A stretch of DNA of 64,000 bases, from positions 62,001-126,000 of the forward strand of contig QEYB01001296.1 in the NCBI GenBank assembly GCA_017562135.1, in the 5' to 3' direction. This stretch comes from Dipylidium caninum (taxonomy: Eukaryota > Platyhelminthes > Cestoda > Cyclophyllidea > Dipylidiidae). The notes under the pieces were generated by a model. The model was given only the letters and a program-made list of their open reading frames with translations. It made no database searches and was not told the DNA's origin. Positions 11,076 through 24,800 of this stretch are shown piece by piece. Position numbers and translations under genes: made by a program. Numbering within the stretch: the stretch's first letter is position 1; every line of letters starts with the position of its first letter.

Positions 11076-14000
11076 CTAGTAGATTGAAGCGTTCAGTTTA
11101 AATTCTGGAAAGTTGACCTTCATTAAGCGCTTTTCAAATTTGTAAGCCGGTCGAAAGGTATCCTTCCTGTTTTGTGGAAGAATGATCCTGGCATAACCGT
11201 TCCACAGGGTTTCCTGCACATGCTACTAGGTCTCCGGCCTCTGTGCCCATTTCTTTGTCGTCGACAATGGCTGTACTATACCAGGTCTGCTGACCGCCGT
11301 AATAGTAGTCATCATCAAGAGACTGAGCACGCATTGATGCGTCGCCAAGTTGGGCAGGGTGTGTTTGCATCAACTCATAGGCAAGGCGACAGATCTATGG
11401 TTCGCGCACGTCCAAGTTGGGACAATTAGTGAATTATGCAGACGGTTATAGCAATGGGATTAGGAATTGCCTACCTGGGAGGAAAAGGTGCAGACAATGT
11501 AATCAGTGTATGAAAGTGCAAAGACATCGGTGACAACAGCAAGAAGAGACGAATGTCCGTGTCGAGAAGATGGTGATGCTGACTGAGCTCGTTGAAAATC
11601 TCCTATGATTTCGTAGCGTGGCTTTCTGTATACATTATGTGCTTCTTCGATAACTTTGGGGTCATCGGTTGCTATGACGACGCGTCTTGTTATTGGTGAA
11701 GGCAATGGAGTGTTGTCATCGTCACGCCATTCCTTTCGTATAGGGAGAAGGAGAAACACGACAGTTAGGAATGTAAGGGGTGACACGAGAAATAGTGAGA
11801 ACATCTTTGTTACATGGAACCTTAAAGGACCTGGGAAAAGTCTTGGGTAATCAGATGTACAAATTTGATCACTAACACTGGCAACAACAAAATCACAAGG
11901 ATAATAGAAAAGGGATTTTGTCACTTTTAACCAGTGATAAATAGCGGGTAAGCTTAAAGAGCGATTTGATCTATATGAACATGAATTTAAAGAATTACTC
12001 TGCTGTATTTCCATAGTAGAGATTGAGGGGATGGAGGCTTTCCGAAAAACATTTGAAAATATAAAAGAACAAAGTACCTCGCTCCTAGCCCTCATTAAGC
12101 GTTCACTCTCAAGTTTATCAAAGTATTGGTCCACATAGTACATATATTCCTCCAGTTTATGGTAAGCTGCTTCTGTGTTGATCTACATGAAAGTAAAATA
12201 GCTTAACATGAGACGATCTTTTTAATCGCCTAATTGTAAAAGTTGATGTTCGGGGAAATACTTAAATAAGAATCAAATGTTAAAGGAGAAAACAATATTG
12301 GTACAAAAATCCGACTCTTTTCGTAAATAAATCAATGTGGTTCAAATAAGGGTAATGAAATGTCAAAAAGTAGAGTCAATAGAAAAAAGTTAAGAATCGT
12401 AATAACCTTGAGGGCATAGAAATGCCAGGTAGTTAGTGTTCTGCATGTCTTGCGATTATATATAAATGCTAAGTCTAAATTTAGAGATTCAAAATGGAGC
12501 AGCGAGAGAATCTGCTCACTGCAAACTATTCAGACGCTCATAAAGGTTCCCAGCAAAATCGCAAAATCCAGCAAGTAAACGAATTACATGATTTGTGGAA
12601 AATATTATGCAGAAAATGACTTTGGTCCCACTTTTAGTAAAAATGTCATATTACAAACAAATAAAGCAAAAAATAGGAATGCTTATAGAGTCATGGGAAT
12701 AGTAGTCGTAACAATGAAATTGGTAAATGAATAGACATTTACCTTGTCCGTGCGTCTTACATGAATACCTACGACAGGAGATTGGACGGGCACAGTTCTT
12801 ATACTTTGAACAAGTTGCTCTATGGATTCAGAAATATTGCCTGGCCGAAGACGCATTAGGTATCCCAGGAGATGTCCGGAAACCCAAACAGCTGGGGCTC
12901 CATGAAGGTGGGCCAAAGTGTCAGCGATGGAGGCGGGTACGGCAGGATGAGAGTATTTGGGGATCTCGTGAAGCTGCTCCACAATGGGGCAATAAACATA
13001 GTCGGCATCCTCGTAACCGGACGCTAAGAATAAAAGCAACTTGGTCATACAATTCTGTACGAAATCTGCATCGGCTTCGTCAGAGAATAGCAGAACCAAC
13101 TATTTAATTAAGCGCGAAACCTTTCTCTGCATGAAGTAGACCACAATATCCTACATAAGTAGTCAAGAGTAACTGTCAGTAAATTGTAATAGCTTCATTG
13201 CTTACAGTAAGTAGGCTCAGTAATTACAGAAATGTGAGGGTCTCAGAAATTTAACCCATTTTAGCCGTCAAATTATGAATTAAAGAAGACGGATAAACTC
13301 TATTTAACTCACAGCCCCACTTTATTTTAGGCATTCGCGTGACACTGTGAGGTAAAGAGCAGGAGGTCAGAGGCTGAAAAACAGAGGAGAAACCGCTCGT
13401 GGAATATTTATATTTGTCACTAATTAAGTGTAAAACACGACCAGTCGCTATGGCAAGGCGAAAGCAGTGCGCTGCGTGATGGAATTGGCAGCCAAATCCA
13501 CACTCTTTGTTTATATCCATGACCAAATGCTTTGCTTTGGTACAATCTGCTGGATTCTGAAAGTAAGACGAAGAAATTTAAAACTGATTGGAAGAGTCTT
13601 GTGCTGTGCTTAAGAAAGTGTTTACAGTGCATAGCCAAATTAAACTCAAGAAAGTGTCACTAGTGAAAACACTATGATAAATCAACTATAGCCTATAATG
13701 TTGACATAAATATAGTATGTAATCCCAGTAAGTTTGAAGACATGGTGCTGTTTGACTGCAAAAACTAATGCAGAAAATCCATCACAATGATATTGGAAAG
13801 GGAAATTCAAAAGACATTTTCTCACTAAAAAAAAGGCATACACCACTGTAAACTGAGACGTTACCTAACGTATTTAATGACCACACGCTTAAAAAATATA
13901 CTTTACACGGATAAATCTTGGTTAAATAGGATAGAAAATAGGAACAAGTCTAATTTATTTGAGTAAAGAAATGAAGAAACGGGACGGACCTGCAGTTCCT

Positions 14001-14820
14001 GCAATTCAGCATTGAAAGCATCCGTGAGACGTTGCAGAGCAATTCGTTGAGAGGCTGCGGCGCCTTCAACACGGGCTAGACCCTCCAAATTTACTTCCAA
14101 TAAATCAGTCAGACTGGAAAAAACAGACAGTAGTTCATCGACTTGATTGGAAAATTCACCCGCAGAAGGAACCTTGTCACGCCATTGACGAAGTCTCGAC
14201 TGAACCAAGTAACGGGACTCACGAGTCAGTCGAATTGCCCGACGCTGAAGGACTTGATGACTGGGTCCTGGTAAGGATACTAGAATGTATTAAAAAAGCG
14301 ATTGCTGCGAACACAGTAAAATATAAGTTTAGAAAACAATGTAATGTTATCAATGCACTAAGTGATAACATTCTATAGAACGTGGCTGTGTAAAATATTC
14401 AACAAAAAGTCACTAACAAAGCCCCTAAAATCCATAAATGTATATTAACGATATCGGAAATAGTGTTTATTATGTGATTATTATAAGGGGTGGAGTGCAA
14501 CAAAGTGACTCGACTTAGACCCAAAAGCCACAATGTAATAAGAATTCAGCAGTGTATAAAAAAGCCTAAATAAACCGATATTATACATAAACACCGATGT
14601 CAAGCAGATTTAGCCTCATACTGTTACATTTAGTGAAAATTTAAGACAAACACAAAGAGCACAGGTAACTCGGAATAGGAACCCTTAATCAACCTAGCTC
14701 ATAAATACGCAAGTACGTATATTGGTATGACGTTTCAAGAGGATAATTCGAAGCTTTTCCAACAAAAAACAGCAGAGCTACATGAAAGATAGCAAGTAAA
14801 GAAAATACAGAGAACCACAT
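11076..14820 (-). CDS. FUT8: Alpha-1,6-fucosyltransferase FUT8 with one-base frameshift
   Basis: FUT8 is a Golgi type II membrane enzyme that transfers fucose from GDP-fucose to the innermost GlcNAc of N-glycans. Seven exons join in phase: 14820-14694, 14267-13990, 13556-13313, 13074-12743, 12182-12078, 11732-11475 and 11394-11076. Exon 1 holds the cytosolic stub and signal anchor (about residues 2-21). Exon 2 is the stalk coiled region. Exon 3 has the conserved NPADCTKAK and CGFGCQFHH region. Exon 4 ends with the GDP-fucose-binding VVGIHVRRTDK (to residue 327). Exon 6 contains VVIATDDP and YTDYIVCTFSSQ. Exon 7 encodes the C-terminal SH3-like domain (SLDDDYYYGG, AGDLVACAGN). Total length is near 550 residues against about 575 in human, mainly through a shorter stalk. 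In exon 7 one extra C in CCC (11207-11209) shifts the frame; both halves match FUT8. Confidence 0.93.
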
Positions 14821-17511
14821 ACGAATAGGAAGAGAGAAAACAGGAGCACCAATTAAAGTCAAATAGCAGTTGATGAACAAATATACGAAAGAATAAATGG
14901 TAAATGATAGTGGAAATAGTGTTAACATATAAAAAGTTACGTGGAAAAAATACCCAAGTGATAACTTACCACTCTTCGTAATGGTATTATGGGTGGGAGC
15001 ACTAAAATAGGATAAATAATAACCTATGTCTACAAGAATGCGGCAAAAAAGTTAGAAGATAAACCACATTACTGAATTCTTATAGTATTGATAAGTTATT
15101 GTCATTTTCAGACTAACATCAAACCAATATTCAAATACGCAATGCTGTGACTATTGTTGTCTGTAAAAGCTCAAAGACGCTACTTCGACCATTCGCCACA
15201 CAACCCCTTAGTATAGGTTACACTTAAAACATTCCAGTCGACATTCATTTGTTATTATTTGGTTAATCAGCACCGAGCTAACAATACCAATCACCCAAAA
15301 CGTTTTAAAATGGAAATTTAAGGCGCAGCAGATGGAAATTTAAGGCGCAGCAGTACTCTCGTGTGTCTAATCATGGATCCTATACGATTATAGTATTCAC
15401 CAAAAGCAAACAAGACAGCAATAAGGAAGCGTAGACATGACAGCTGACATTTTGACATAAAAAAGCATGGAAAACTTACGCTAAGATCGAATTGATGGAA
15501 GTATATTGCAAATATCTCTTTTCGGAACAAGGAAGTGATAGAGTTGCGCAATTATTTTGCTTTTTTTGAAAATTGAGGAAAATATACATATATATTGCCA
15601 CCAACATCAGTAATACGAACGAAACTAGCCATTTAAGCTTATACATATTTATCTACAAAAGTAACATAATCCCATTATCTTAAGAATAGACGAAAAGAGA
15701 CGTGAACCTGAAAATTGGATGTCCGAAAGAAAGTTTATACATTTATAGTTATTTGCAGTTCACATTTTAAGATTACAACAATAAAACTGTGTCAACTACG
15801 GCAGCTCGCCGGAGAAACAGGCGGAATATGCCAAATGGCAACTATTTGGTGACTAAAATGATATTGAAAAATTTGGTTTGGGATTTAAAAGCGAGGACAA
15901 ATGTACGGAACAAGAATTGCAACAAGGCTAGAAGGAATACACCAGTCAAGAAATGATAAGTCATAAAGAATGCTGTCAATGTGGAGATTAAATCGTCCCG
16001 AGCACGTCACACACATTTTCTTTATATTTCGATATGCTTGCGCCATAAAAGATATTCACGTTTCGATGACTACATGAATGCAAACGCACGGACCAAAACA
16101 ATAAATAACAAGCTGAACAAATGACATACTCCAAACTCAACAGGCTACAACCATTGACCAATCATCTTAAGACACTTACTAAACAATCTCAGAAACAGTG
16201 ATAAAAGCGATAACGTAAATAAATTTTTTGTACAATAGTACAGTGACACATTTAACACTACAGTGTATTTTTACTTATGGCTATAACAATATAATCTGCT
16301 GGAAAATTGAAGTAAAAATCTGAATAGCATTCAAAAACAAATATAATCTGTACACTACTCAGATGTACGGATAATTGCTTTGTTACCTAAGCTACTAAGC
16401 TCAAAGCTCATCGTCTGCCTCTGGTATATCTCTTTCAGACCGGATGGCCTATCATGTGCCAAAAGAACAACTAGGTCTGTAGAATACGATATGTCGAAAA
16501 TTAAATGGGAGTGAAACGCAAAATACTTTAATTATATAATGGTACTTGGCTCTTGTGGATACAAATAAGCCGTATGGTTCTGTTGTTTGCTTTTCATCAC
16601 AATCTAATTGTTCTTATTGACGATTTCATTAGAGAACCACGTGAATTTGTGGTGGCTCCAAATAAAGACTCTTGACCTTCAGCTAGCTATTCATTAGGTA
16701 TGTTGTTTCTACTCTAACGTTTGTCCTAAGTTGCTCTTTGGCGAGTGGAGTAACCTTTACTGCTAATATACGAAATAAGTGAGGCACTAACATGGCTCAA
16801 AAGGGGGGAAGAGGAAATGTTTCTTGCGAATCTCAAAAGTGACTTCTTTTTATTTGTTATGGAAGACAAATCACTTTTGGTGCTATTTGCAGGGTATGCA
16901 GGTAAACAATGCCAACAGTAAAAGCGAGTTGCAGGTAATAAACGGATCAAAAAAAAAAAGCTGCGACTTATTAAAGTAAAAACTATTTTATTTGGTGTTT
17001 GGATGCTCACAATGATTTCTATTCCTGCAGGAGTCGCATTTGTCTACTCATCTACTAACGAAATACGCGTTGTAATTAAGTTGCCTTGTCAAAAACTGCT
17101 TTGTCCACTACAGTGAATTTACAAATAGACGTATAACCCATGTCACCTGGACGAAAGAATCATAACTCATGGGATAGCTATGGAGCGAGCACTTGACCGA
17201 AGTGAAAACTTCGCATAATACTCACACAATGTGTATAGCATTGTGAAACGAGCTGTAGTAACAGATGTAATTTTGACGGCACATGAGTACTGCTAAAATT
17301 ACGATAATGAAGAGCTGCGTCTAGGAATTGCAAGCATACTCCTCGATATGCTCCGTTTTTTTTGTTCATTGAATGTAAGCACTACCCGAGCAAGAGTGTT
17401 CCCCATTTTACCATAAAGTTGTGAGAATTCTTGCTGAATTCATTCGTACCTACATGTACTATATATACACAAGCTGTAGTGAACGAGGAATAGGATACAA
17501 CTCGACAACAA
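14821..17511. other. Intergenic, AT-rich, holds a small tandem duplication
   Basis: Between the FUT8 start and the end of the giant gene. No exon-like frames with splice signals were found on either strand. The FUT8 promoter and 5' UTR must lie in the first part. The only structure seen is a 22-base direct tandem duplication at 15310-15353. Confidence 0.5.
15310..15353. repeat. 22-bp perfect direct tandem duplication
   Basis: The unit atggaaatttaaggcgcag plus cag occurs twice in immediate succession (15310-15331 and 15332-15353) with no mismatch. It lies in intergenic DNA upstream of FUT8 and looks like a recent local duplication. Confidence 0.9.
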
Positions 17512-20500
17512 TTACACCTGGGACTCGGCAGATACGTTCTTTGGTTTTGCCTCGATTTTTCTTCCCCTAAGACGCAAACGCTTTTTGGACATTTTGCATG
17601 ACACTGAGGATGGGATTGAGTGAGATGTTAGTTTGGGTGCATGTGGAGGAGGATCGGGAGGCAAGGGGCAGTGAAGATTTTGAAGGTCTTCCGAGGGATC
17701 ATCATCCGAGTGCCATATATTAAGTTGCGATGGAACGACACTCTCAGCAGTGGGACGGTGGAAAGAGAGAGAACTATCGGAAGAATGAATGAAAGTCTCA
17801 ATCCGACGCGCTGTCGGGGGACAGGGCGAGATCACTGTAACCTAAAAAGTACGATTAGAGCCGTTTTTAATTTTGATGAATGTGATGATGTTAGGAGGGG
17901 GACCAAATTTTCGCAATACGAAAAACCTTGGCTTCTGCACGTAAATTGCGAGAATTTCTGCTTTTTTGAATATCCCACCAGTTAGATTCTTCAATGAAAT
18001 ATGCGTGGTAAAGTTTGACCAATCACCGTTTTTTCCTGGTTTGGGCACGAAAACACATATTAAATCCATTTACCGATTTTGGATCTGTTTTGACTTATTA
18101 ATTATGTTATCTCTAGCTTTGAATGTGTTTTTAATCAATTACTTTTCGTCAGAATTCCCTTAAAATCAGGTAGTTATTTGTACTCTTCTGGAACCCAATC
18201 ACACTTATTTGATCGGAGCGACCGCGCAAATTGGCCAACGCCGTGCCATTTCTTGGCCCTCTTTAGAGAGTACTCTTGCAAAAGAAAGAAAAAGAATGAA
18301 GTACTCACTCTGCTGGTAACGACGGCCACGGTGCGCGTCGCCATCTGCATAATCAAGTGCTTGCAGGCAAGGAGCCAGCAGACGCATAGTGAGAGAAGTA
18401 GGGTTGTAAAGAGGAGGCGATAAAGGCTCGTCAGAAAAGCAGCAAAAGTTGAATTCCTGAAGAACATTTGATGAAGTTGACGCAATTCTTGTTCCGACAA
18501 TATGTTTGTAGATTTCTCCGTTCTCAATACCGTATATCTTTCTCGGGGGTTTGAAGTGGAGTTGAGGGCATCTAAAGGGAATAAAGTTCATTTCGAGCTA
18601 TGTCATCACTACTGCCTACTTTAATGAAATTGTCACCGGATTTTAATGCATTTGTACAACTGATGGAAGAGAAGTACTGTGAACTTCCTACAAAAGGATA
18701 GCATTCCAAGTCTCATAGGCGATCGACGACTTGTGGCTATGAAAAGCAGTGTTCCAGGTCCATGCTAAAACTAACTTCGCCCAAAGTATCTTTGTAGTCG
18801 AAAATTCATCCGTGCGTTAGGAAATTTCCAAACATTGAAAACGGATTTGATCGGAAAAGAAGGCTGATGCGAATTTAGCAGATATTTTAAGACTGCATAT
18901 TTTACACTGCCTGACCGGTTTATTTTAGTAGTAGGGTAAAGCAAAAGAAAGCGGTGTTAATTTTAGACGTGGAGAGGGTTGACTAGGGGAGATGATAAGA
19001 AATTCGTAAGAAGGGCCTGATATATAGCGAATGGGCAATCAGCAACAGTCAATGGGTTAAGAACAAGTCTCATCGGTCGTGCCTCAACCACGCTCCTTCA
19101 TTAAAGTTTAGTCATGCCCCAGTGGCCTCTGTTCCGCTTCCTAAGAGGACTTAACGCTGAAGTATGGATGCCTATTTAATCGGTCTCGTAATAGCAAGGC
19201 ATATTGTTACGATAAGAAAGGTACTATTTCTACCACATATCTTTCATAATACTTTAGCTTTAACAGTATAATGATTACCTGCAGACTGTACAGGTAAAAA
19301 TGCGCACAGGGGCAATTTTAGTTGGTCCATGGAAGACATGAAGGAAGTCATGCTCTGCTTTAGTTTACGCGAAGCCACATTGGAATATGGAGAATGTTGT
19401 CGCCGTTGTTGATCTTGCCTTATTCGGTGACAGAGCGAACTGTCCAGGACATAGTACCTTCGCTGATCTCGACCGATGGACTCCGACAGAGCACAAACCT
19501 CATAAATATTTTGTCTCAGTATATGCTCCTAAGGAAAAAGACGATTCTATTTAACAACGCTTTCCATTAGGCTTGTTTGACTAAATTACCACAGATTAGA
19601 ATTTAATGGTTTTGTCCAACACAAAGTAGTACATACATTATGGCAAGAATTCTACTCGAAGGCGCAGCGGAGCTCAAAGGCGGAAAACGGAAAGGCGAAG
19701 ACACCCCCAAGGAAGTAGACGAAAATTAGGAGGTTGAAGTGAAAAGCCAAGGAGAAAAAATTACATCGCCTAATGCGACTAAGTCGAAATGACCGGAAAT
19801 GGGGGCAGGCGGAATTTCGGAGCCGATTATTCTTGGACGGTTCTCTTCAGCCGGTGGCGGCCGGGGTTTCACCCCGTCAGTCGTATGCTTCACGCACTCC
19901 GCCACCACACCTTTCGGCTTATTAATCTGGTTACAAGGCCATATCTTAGTACGAGTAGTACAGGTTTCGGACATTTTTTGCAAATTTGTTACAGTTCCCC
20001 ATAAAGTTAGGCAAAATAGCATCCTATTAAGGGGCTTCAAAGCTGACTTTTGATCCATATAAGTGTTCTATGTGTACAGTTTTCCTGAACATAGTCCTTT
20101 TAAAGGCGACTTTTCCCCATTTCCTCCTCCGCATGTGCCGTCATGAGCTCTCCAATACTTTCGATTTCATATGAGTTATTATTCGTTAAAGGTGGAATAT
20201 TATCCAGCAAAGAATCAGATGATATTTTATTTGCATGAGCCACAGAATCCGTAAGAGGTCACCCGATTAATAAAAAGATGAAGGGTGTGATGGGTTGACA
20301 TTCTAAGGTTATTGTTTCCAAAATTGGGGGGGGGGGGGGGGGGGGTGGGACAACACCGAAATCCTACCTTCTCATAATGCAGCCAATGGTGGATCCGTTT
20401 GAGTCTTCTTATTTGCCTTGCAGCTTTGGCTCGTTCTAAGTGAAGTCGCTGAGAATTAAGGTAGTTCATTTGAACGTAATGCACCATTCCTTGCATATGA

Positions 20501-21687
20501 CGCCTGTAATCATCCATCGCCTCTACTCGCGATAGAAGTGCACTCCTAAAGTATTCAGACGTCCTCAAGATACACGCAAATTATTTTAAAGAGCTCATCA
20601 TACACCTCATAGCCGCATCCGTTTTAACACAAGTCTTTGATCACAAAGAGAGAGTGGTGTTTTGTTAGCCTTTTTTTACATTTAACTGCTTGATTTCTCC
20701 AATCGGCCACCCTCAGTATATGCTGATCAAGTGATTTTCACGCAAATGTTATTAGTCTTTTCGCAATATTCTGGGGAATATGTAGTAAGGGGATGGGAGC
20801 ATGCTAAAAAAACTTGTGTTGTAACAAGATGCCATTTTGAAAAACCTAATCTTTGGCACTTACTTTCCACCATAGTCTAAGTTTTGCGCAGTGTGGCAAG
20901 ATGAAGACTACCTCAATGCTAAACTAGTAAATTTGACTACAAAAGTTCCACTCATTTGGATGTTCAGGGCACCATACTCGTCCCCCGGAAACAGGAAGGC
21001 TTGCGAGTGTTTAACGGCAGCAAACAGTGAACAGAAGGGGCATATTTCACCCTCCAGCCGCCGTCGTGTGACGAGAGGTGGCAACAGGGCGATTTGTCCC
21101 GGTTGTGATTCATGCCTGCTCCCCAAAGTCAAAGCCTCGGCCAGTTCCCACTCCGTGCCTTCTTAAACACCATTTAAACATGGTCCGCTGTTCACTATGC
21201 CCCACTGTCCGCACAGATCATTTGCAGTAAAAAAACGCTGCGGTGCCTCCCCATTTCGTAAACATGTGTATGTAGCAAGTTCAAATGTCAAGTAGTTTTT
21301 TGGGTCCATGATGTTTTAAACCGTAAAAAATGAGCCAGTAAGGGACTCGTCAGCCAATACTCGTCTATATTGGTTTGGTTAGATAGAAATACCTGAGCAA
21401 TAGGCATCTTAAAAGTGACCAGTCTAAGGACCGTCCCACTATCGGTTCAACGGAGAAACCAGGCTTACCGTTTCAACAGCCAACTATTCCCCATCCCCTT
21501 GCCAGCTCCGGTACTGATTACCAAACCGACAACCATAATGCAAATTCCGAACAGAATGAGCAAGTAGTGAAAATCAAGGCAACAGCAACACGCTGGAAGA
21601 TTTCCTCTCCGGTTAAACACGGCGAAGTCGGCCGCCTCAGGGTCGTTGCTCAGCTCAGCTGTAGTGGCCATTTTGCAAGGAAGATTG
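17512..21687 (-). CDS. Giant membrane protein gene, C-terminal exons 19-24
   Basis: Exons 21687-21469, 21115-20912, 20563-20368, 19528-19279, 18571-18309 and 17841-17512 (stop TGA). Phases are 2, 2, 0, 1, 0 and fit. The first carries a Cys cluster (PACCCCLD) and a fourth helix (about 1536-1555, YLLILFGICIMVVGLVI). The middle exons form a basic, probably coiled region (YLNSQRLHLERAKAARQIRR). Exon 18571 encodes a fifth helix (about 1832-1858, SLYRLLFTTLLLSLCVCWLL). The last exon is a Pro/Ser-rich tail ending in a basic patch (KKRLRLRGRKIEAKPK). An ATG with a fair context at 21671 lies in frame, so these exons could instead be a separate gene starting there. I prefer one gene, because the 62-base exon 21897-21836 joins both parts in phase. 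The whole model gives about 1,982 residues. Confidence 0.65.
20326..20345 (+). repeat. Uninterrupted G20 tract
   Basis: Twenty consecutive G on the plus strand, inside the intron after exon 20563-20368 of the giant gene and only 22 bases downstream of its 5' splice site. The transcript carries C20 here. It could form quadruplex or i-motif DNA and is likely length-variable. Confidence 0.95.
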
Positions 21688-21835
21688 CTGTAAGAACACG
21701 TTCCGTTTTCGCTACGCCCCCTTTCGAACTAGAATCGAGCAAGTGAAAAAATGCGAAGCCGGTCACATAATAACAAACACGTGTATTCAGGAAAAAACAT
21801 ATTGCGTGAAAAGCCAAAAATTCGCATTTTCTTAC

Positions 21836-24800
21836 GTTAATTCTGTCACCCAAAGTTGTGATATACAACAATAAACTGGAGGTGCTTGAGGTTGAATCTC
21901 CGTATACGTTATATGCATATATGTAGAAAATGATTAAGAATGGACTAATGCTCACGTAGGTGTGGTTTGAATTCTTTTTTGAGACGTGGTCGCTTGATTC
22001 ATCACGAGATGAAGGCTGATTCCACGCAATATTATGCTTGGCTTGAACGGCGGTCCGTATCAAATCCGACTGCTTTGAGTAAGAGAAATAGGAAGTCGTT
22101 ATCAAGAGGCGATACAGCGGTTTTTCGATACAAAACTACATTTAAGGACCCGCACATGTTTCCAAAGGCAGTAATTTGAATTTGATAAAAGTAATAAAAA
22201 AGAGAATATGAAGAAGTGTTCCCGTATGTTAATAAACTGGCGGTCCGCCCCTCAGCGTTATCGAAGCCATTCGGTCAGTCGGGGGGGAACACAGGAGGCG
22301 GGCACCAGCTGTGGACAGGGAACAACTATGTGTTGGATATAGTTAGGGGAAAGCTCACATGATTTTCGTTGGTGCATGTGGTCGGGGATGCAAGTACGTC
22401 CGTCCCACTTGCCAAATTCGACTGTTCTATTTCGCTACTGGTCAACAAAAGCGCATCATTAGAGTGTTCATTTAGTCTTGTTCTTTGCTGCAGTGCAGCC
22501 GACTTATGACGCGTGTTGTGATACACTCGACGACGCTTACCAAGCCAGAGAGCGCAGAAATTACGGCAGGCAGAATAAAACCTCGAAATAATTAAATAGG
22601 CATCCAATATCAATAGGAAGATCCGCAGATAAGCTATATTTATCCATTCACGCAGAGTAAATATATCGTTCTTGTTCCTAGGCAAAGAAAAGGAGAAAAT
22701 TGTTGGACTCGATGTCTAGGGACTCATTTAGGATGAGAAAGTGTGAGACAGAATTAAACTTTTTAATGGTTCACATGTTCACTTGGTACGCTTGTTAGCT
22801 AACGCCTGTGGTTGCCTGAATGAGCTTAAAATCGAGTTATTTCCCACTTACCTCCTCGTAAACCACCCTTTACCACGTATATGTGACCCAATTAAAAGCG
22901 GGCAGGCAAATGGCAAAGTGTGGCCACTTGGTTGTCGGTTCCGTTCTAAAAGCCAGTAAATTTAGTTCTCCAGGGCACAATTACCATCTAACCACTCGGA
23001 GTGCCATGAGCTTTACCACATTCGACAGACATGACCTAGTGCTCCAACAGGCCGTTTGCCCCCGCATCGAATGCGTGGACTCGTAGATGGGATTATGAGC
23101 ATCCGCCGTCCCCTCACTGGTTGGCGTCTGTGTGGGAATCGCGTGCACCCTGTCACCTGCGATGCGGCCGCGCAATAGAGGGCTGCGTTGCTACGCCGAA
23201 ATGCTCAACGGTGATGCGGTGACAAAACGAAATTTTCGAACAGACAGAGCTATGACATAACTAATGTTATAACGCAACTAATGCCAAAAGTGTGCTCACA
23301 CAGTAGCAAATGGAGCTAGTAAACCTCGTTGGTTGACTTGATTGCGTATTGAACTTGTGGTTAAAGTGGAAGAAAAGGTTTCAAGGTCGTCCGTTGTAAA
23401 ATATTCACTGTAAGTGTAGTATTTGAAAGGGTCAGGAGGTGGAGGGTGTCCGACACCTTGGGTCGAGAACACTGGGGATTCCGCGTTGGGTAGTTTTTCA
23501 AAATGTCGCAAGGGTCTCAGAGAGTGGATATTTTGTCGAAGGCTTTTGGAATACAAACAAATAAGTTCGAAATGAAACCGCTCTCTATGAACAAGAAATA
23601 AACCATGAAACCTTTCCGCGACCATTTAACATTTTCACATGAAATATTTTCGCGAGCATTGTTAGTCCCATGTGGAGCGGTTTTGTGCCTACCAATCTTT
23701 GCTCCAAGACGGAGGCATCCACACGCGCCGTCCCAGCCCTGTCCAGTTCGGCGAGTATATCTTAGCGAGGCAAAAGGCGAGAATCTTGTCTGCGCCATTT
23801 TTAACCTCATTCCCGCAGCAGTGGCAGCAGGCAGCGGTATTAACCTTCCTGGAGCACGACTTTGACAGCAATCAATCATTGGTGAAACCACACACCCAAG
23901 AGATTCATTACGAACCAGCTTAGTCGCCATACACTAACACTTTATCAAAATAACAGGCTGTACAAACTTTACCTATTCCACATTCTGGCCTCGGCGTAAC
24001 GAGCGTCAGCGGGTTGCGGAATGCCAAGGAACCCTGCGAATGTGAGAGATTCTACTTCCCGTGGATCAGCCGGAGTTAATCCGGCAAAATATCCTGGAGC
24101 CGAAGGCGATCGCACACTGAAACGGCCAATTTCAGGGTTGTGAAGACCCTCGTTAGTAGCGTTCATGGCTCTGCGTGCGGTCGCTAACCAGGGATTGTCC
24201 AACATGCGATCGAGGAGAAGGGTATACGGAGACCAATGTTGAACCATCTGGTTGTCCAAAAGACCCCTTGTCTGGGCAAAAGGAATCAGTTGTCAACGTT
24301 AGTAACCTCTGGAAAGTTGCTGACAGCCAAATTAAAGTACTCTCCGAGCAATTGCATGTAAGCCGTGGAATGAGACACAAAATTTACCATCTCATCTATC
24401 TATTTCCTTGTGCAAACTGCTTTATCAAGACAAAATTTCTGAGTCGGTAGTCTGAGAAAAGCGATGTAGAAAATTGACTAGGAGACTAGTTAGGATCACC
24501 GTTTTTGCTGTGGGTAGATTTAAGTAAAAGCTGCACCATAATTGCCAAGAGAACCTCGTTCATACTTTGTTAAGGGGATGCAGGTTGTGGTAATGCCCTG
24601 GCCCCCCTTCTGTTTCCATATCGCAGCGCTGGAGCCCTCGCCAACGCAGTGCTGCGGACAGCTGCGCCTGCAACCGTCGCACTCCCCTAAGCCTCACTCG
24701 CGGCCAAAGTTGCAGTCACGTCAGCGCGCACGCACCGCCATTCAACCGGCATGAGGAGCGTTGCGGCTGCGCGTCGGCCGGTGGAGACCGACTCCAAGAC

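Noticed and set aside
12727..13107. 126-codon plus-strand frame
   Set aside because: It is the antisense shadow of FUT8 exon 4.
18205..18591. Long minus-strand frame starting near 18591 as coding
   Set aside because: The +1-shifted frame (18571-18309) has the correct entry and exit phases, joins both neighbouring exons and contains a clear membrane helix.
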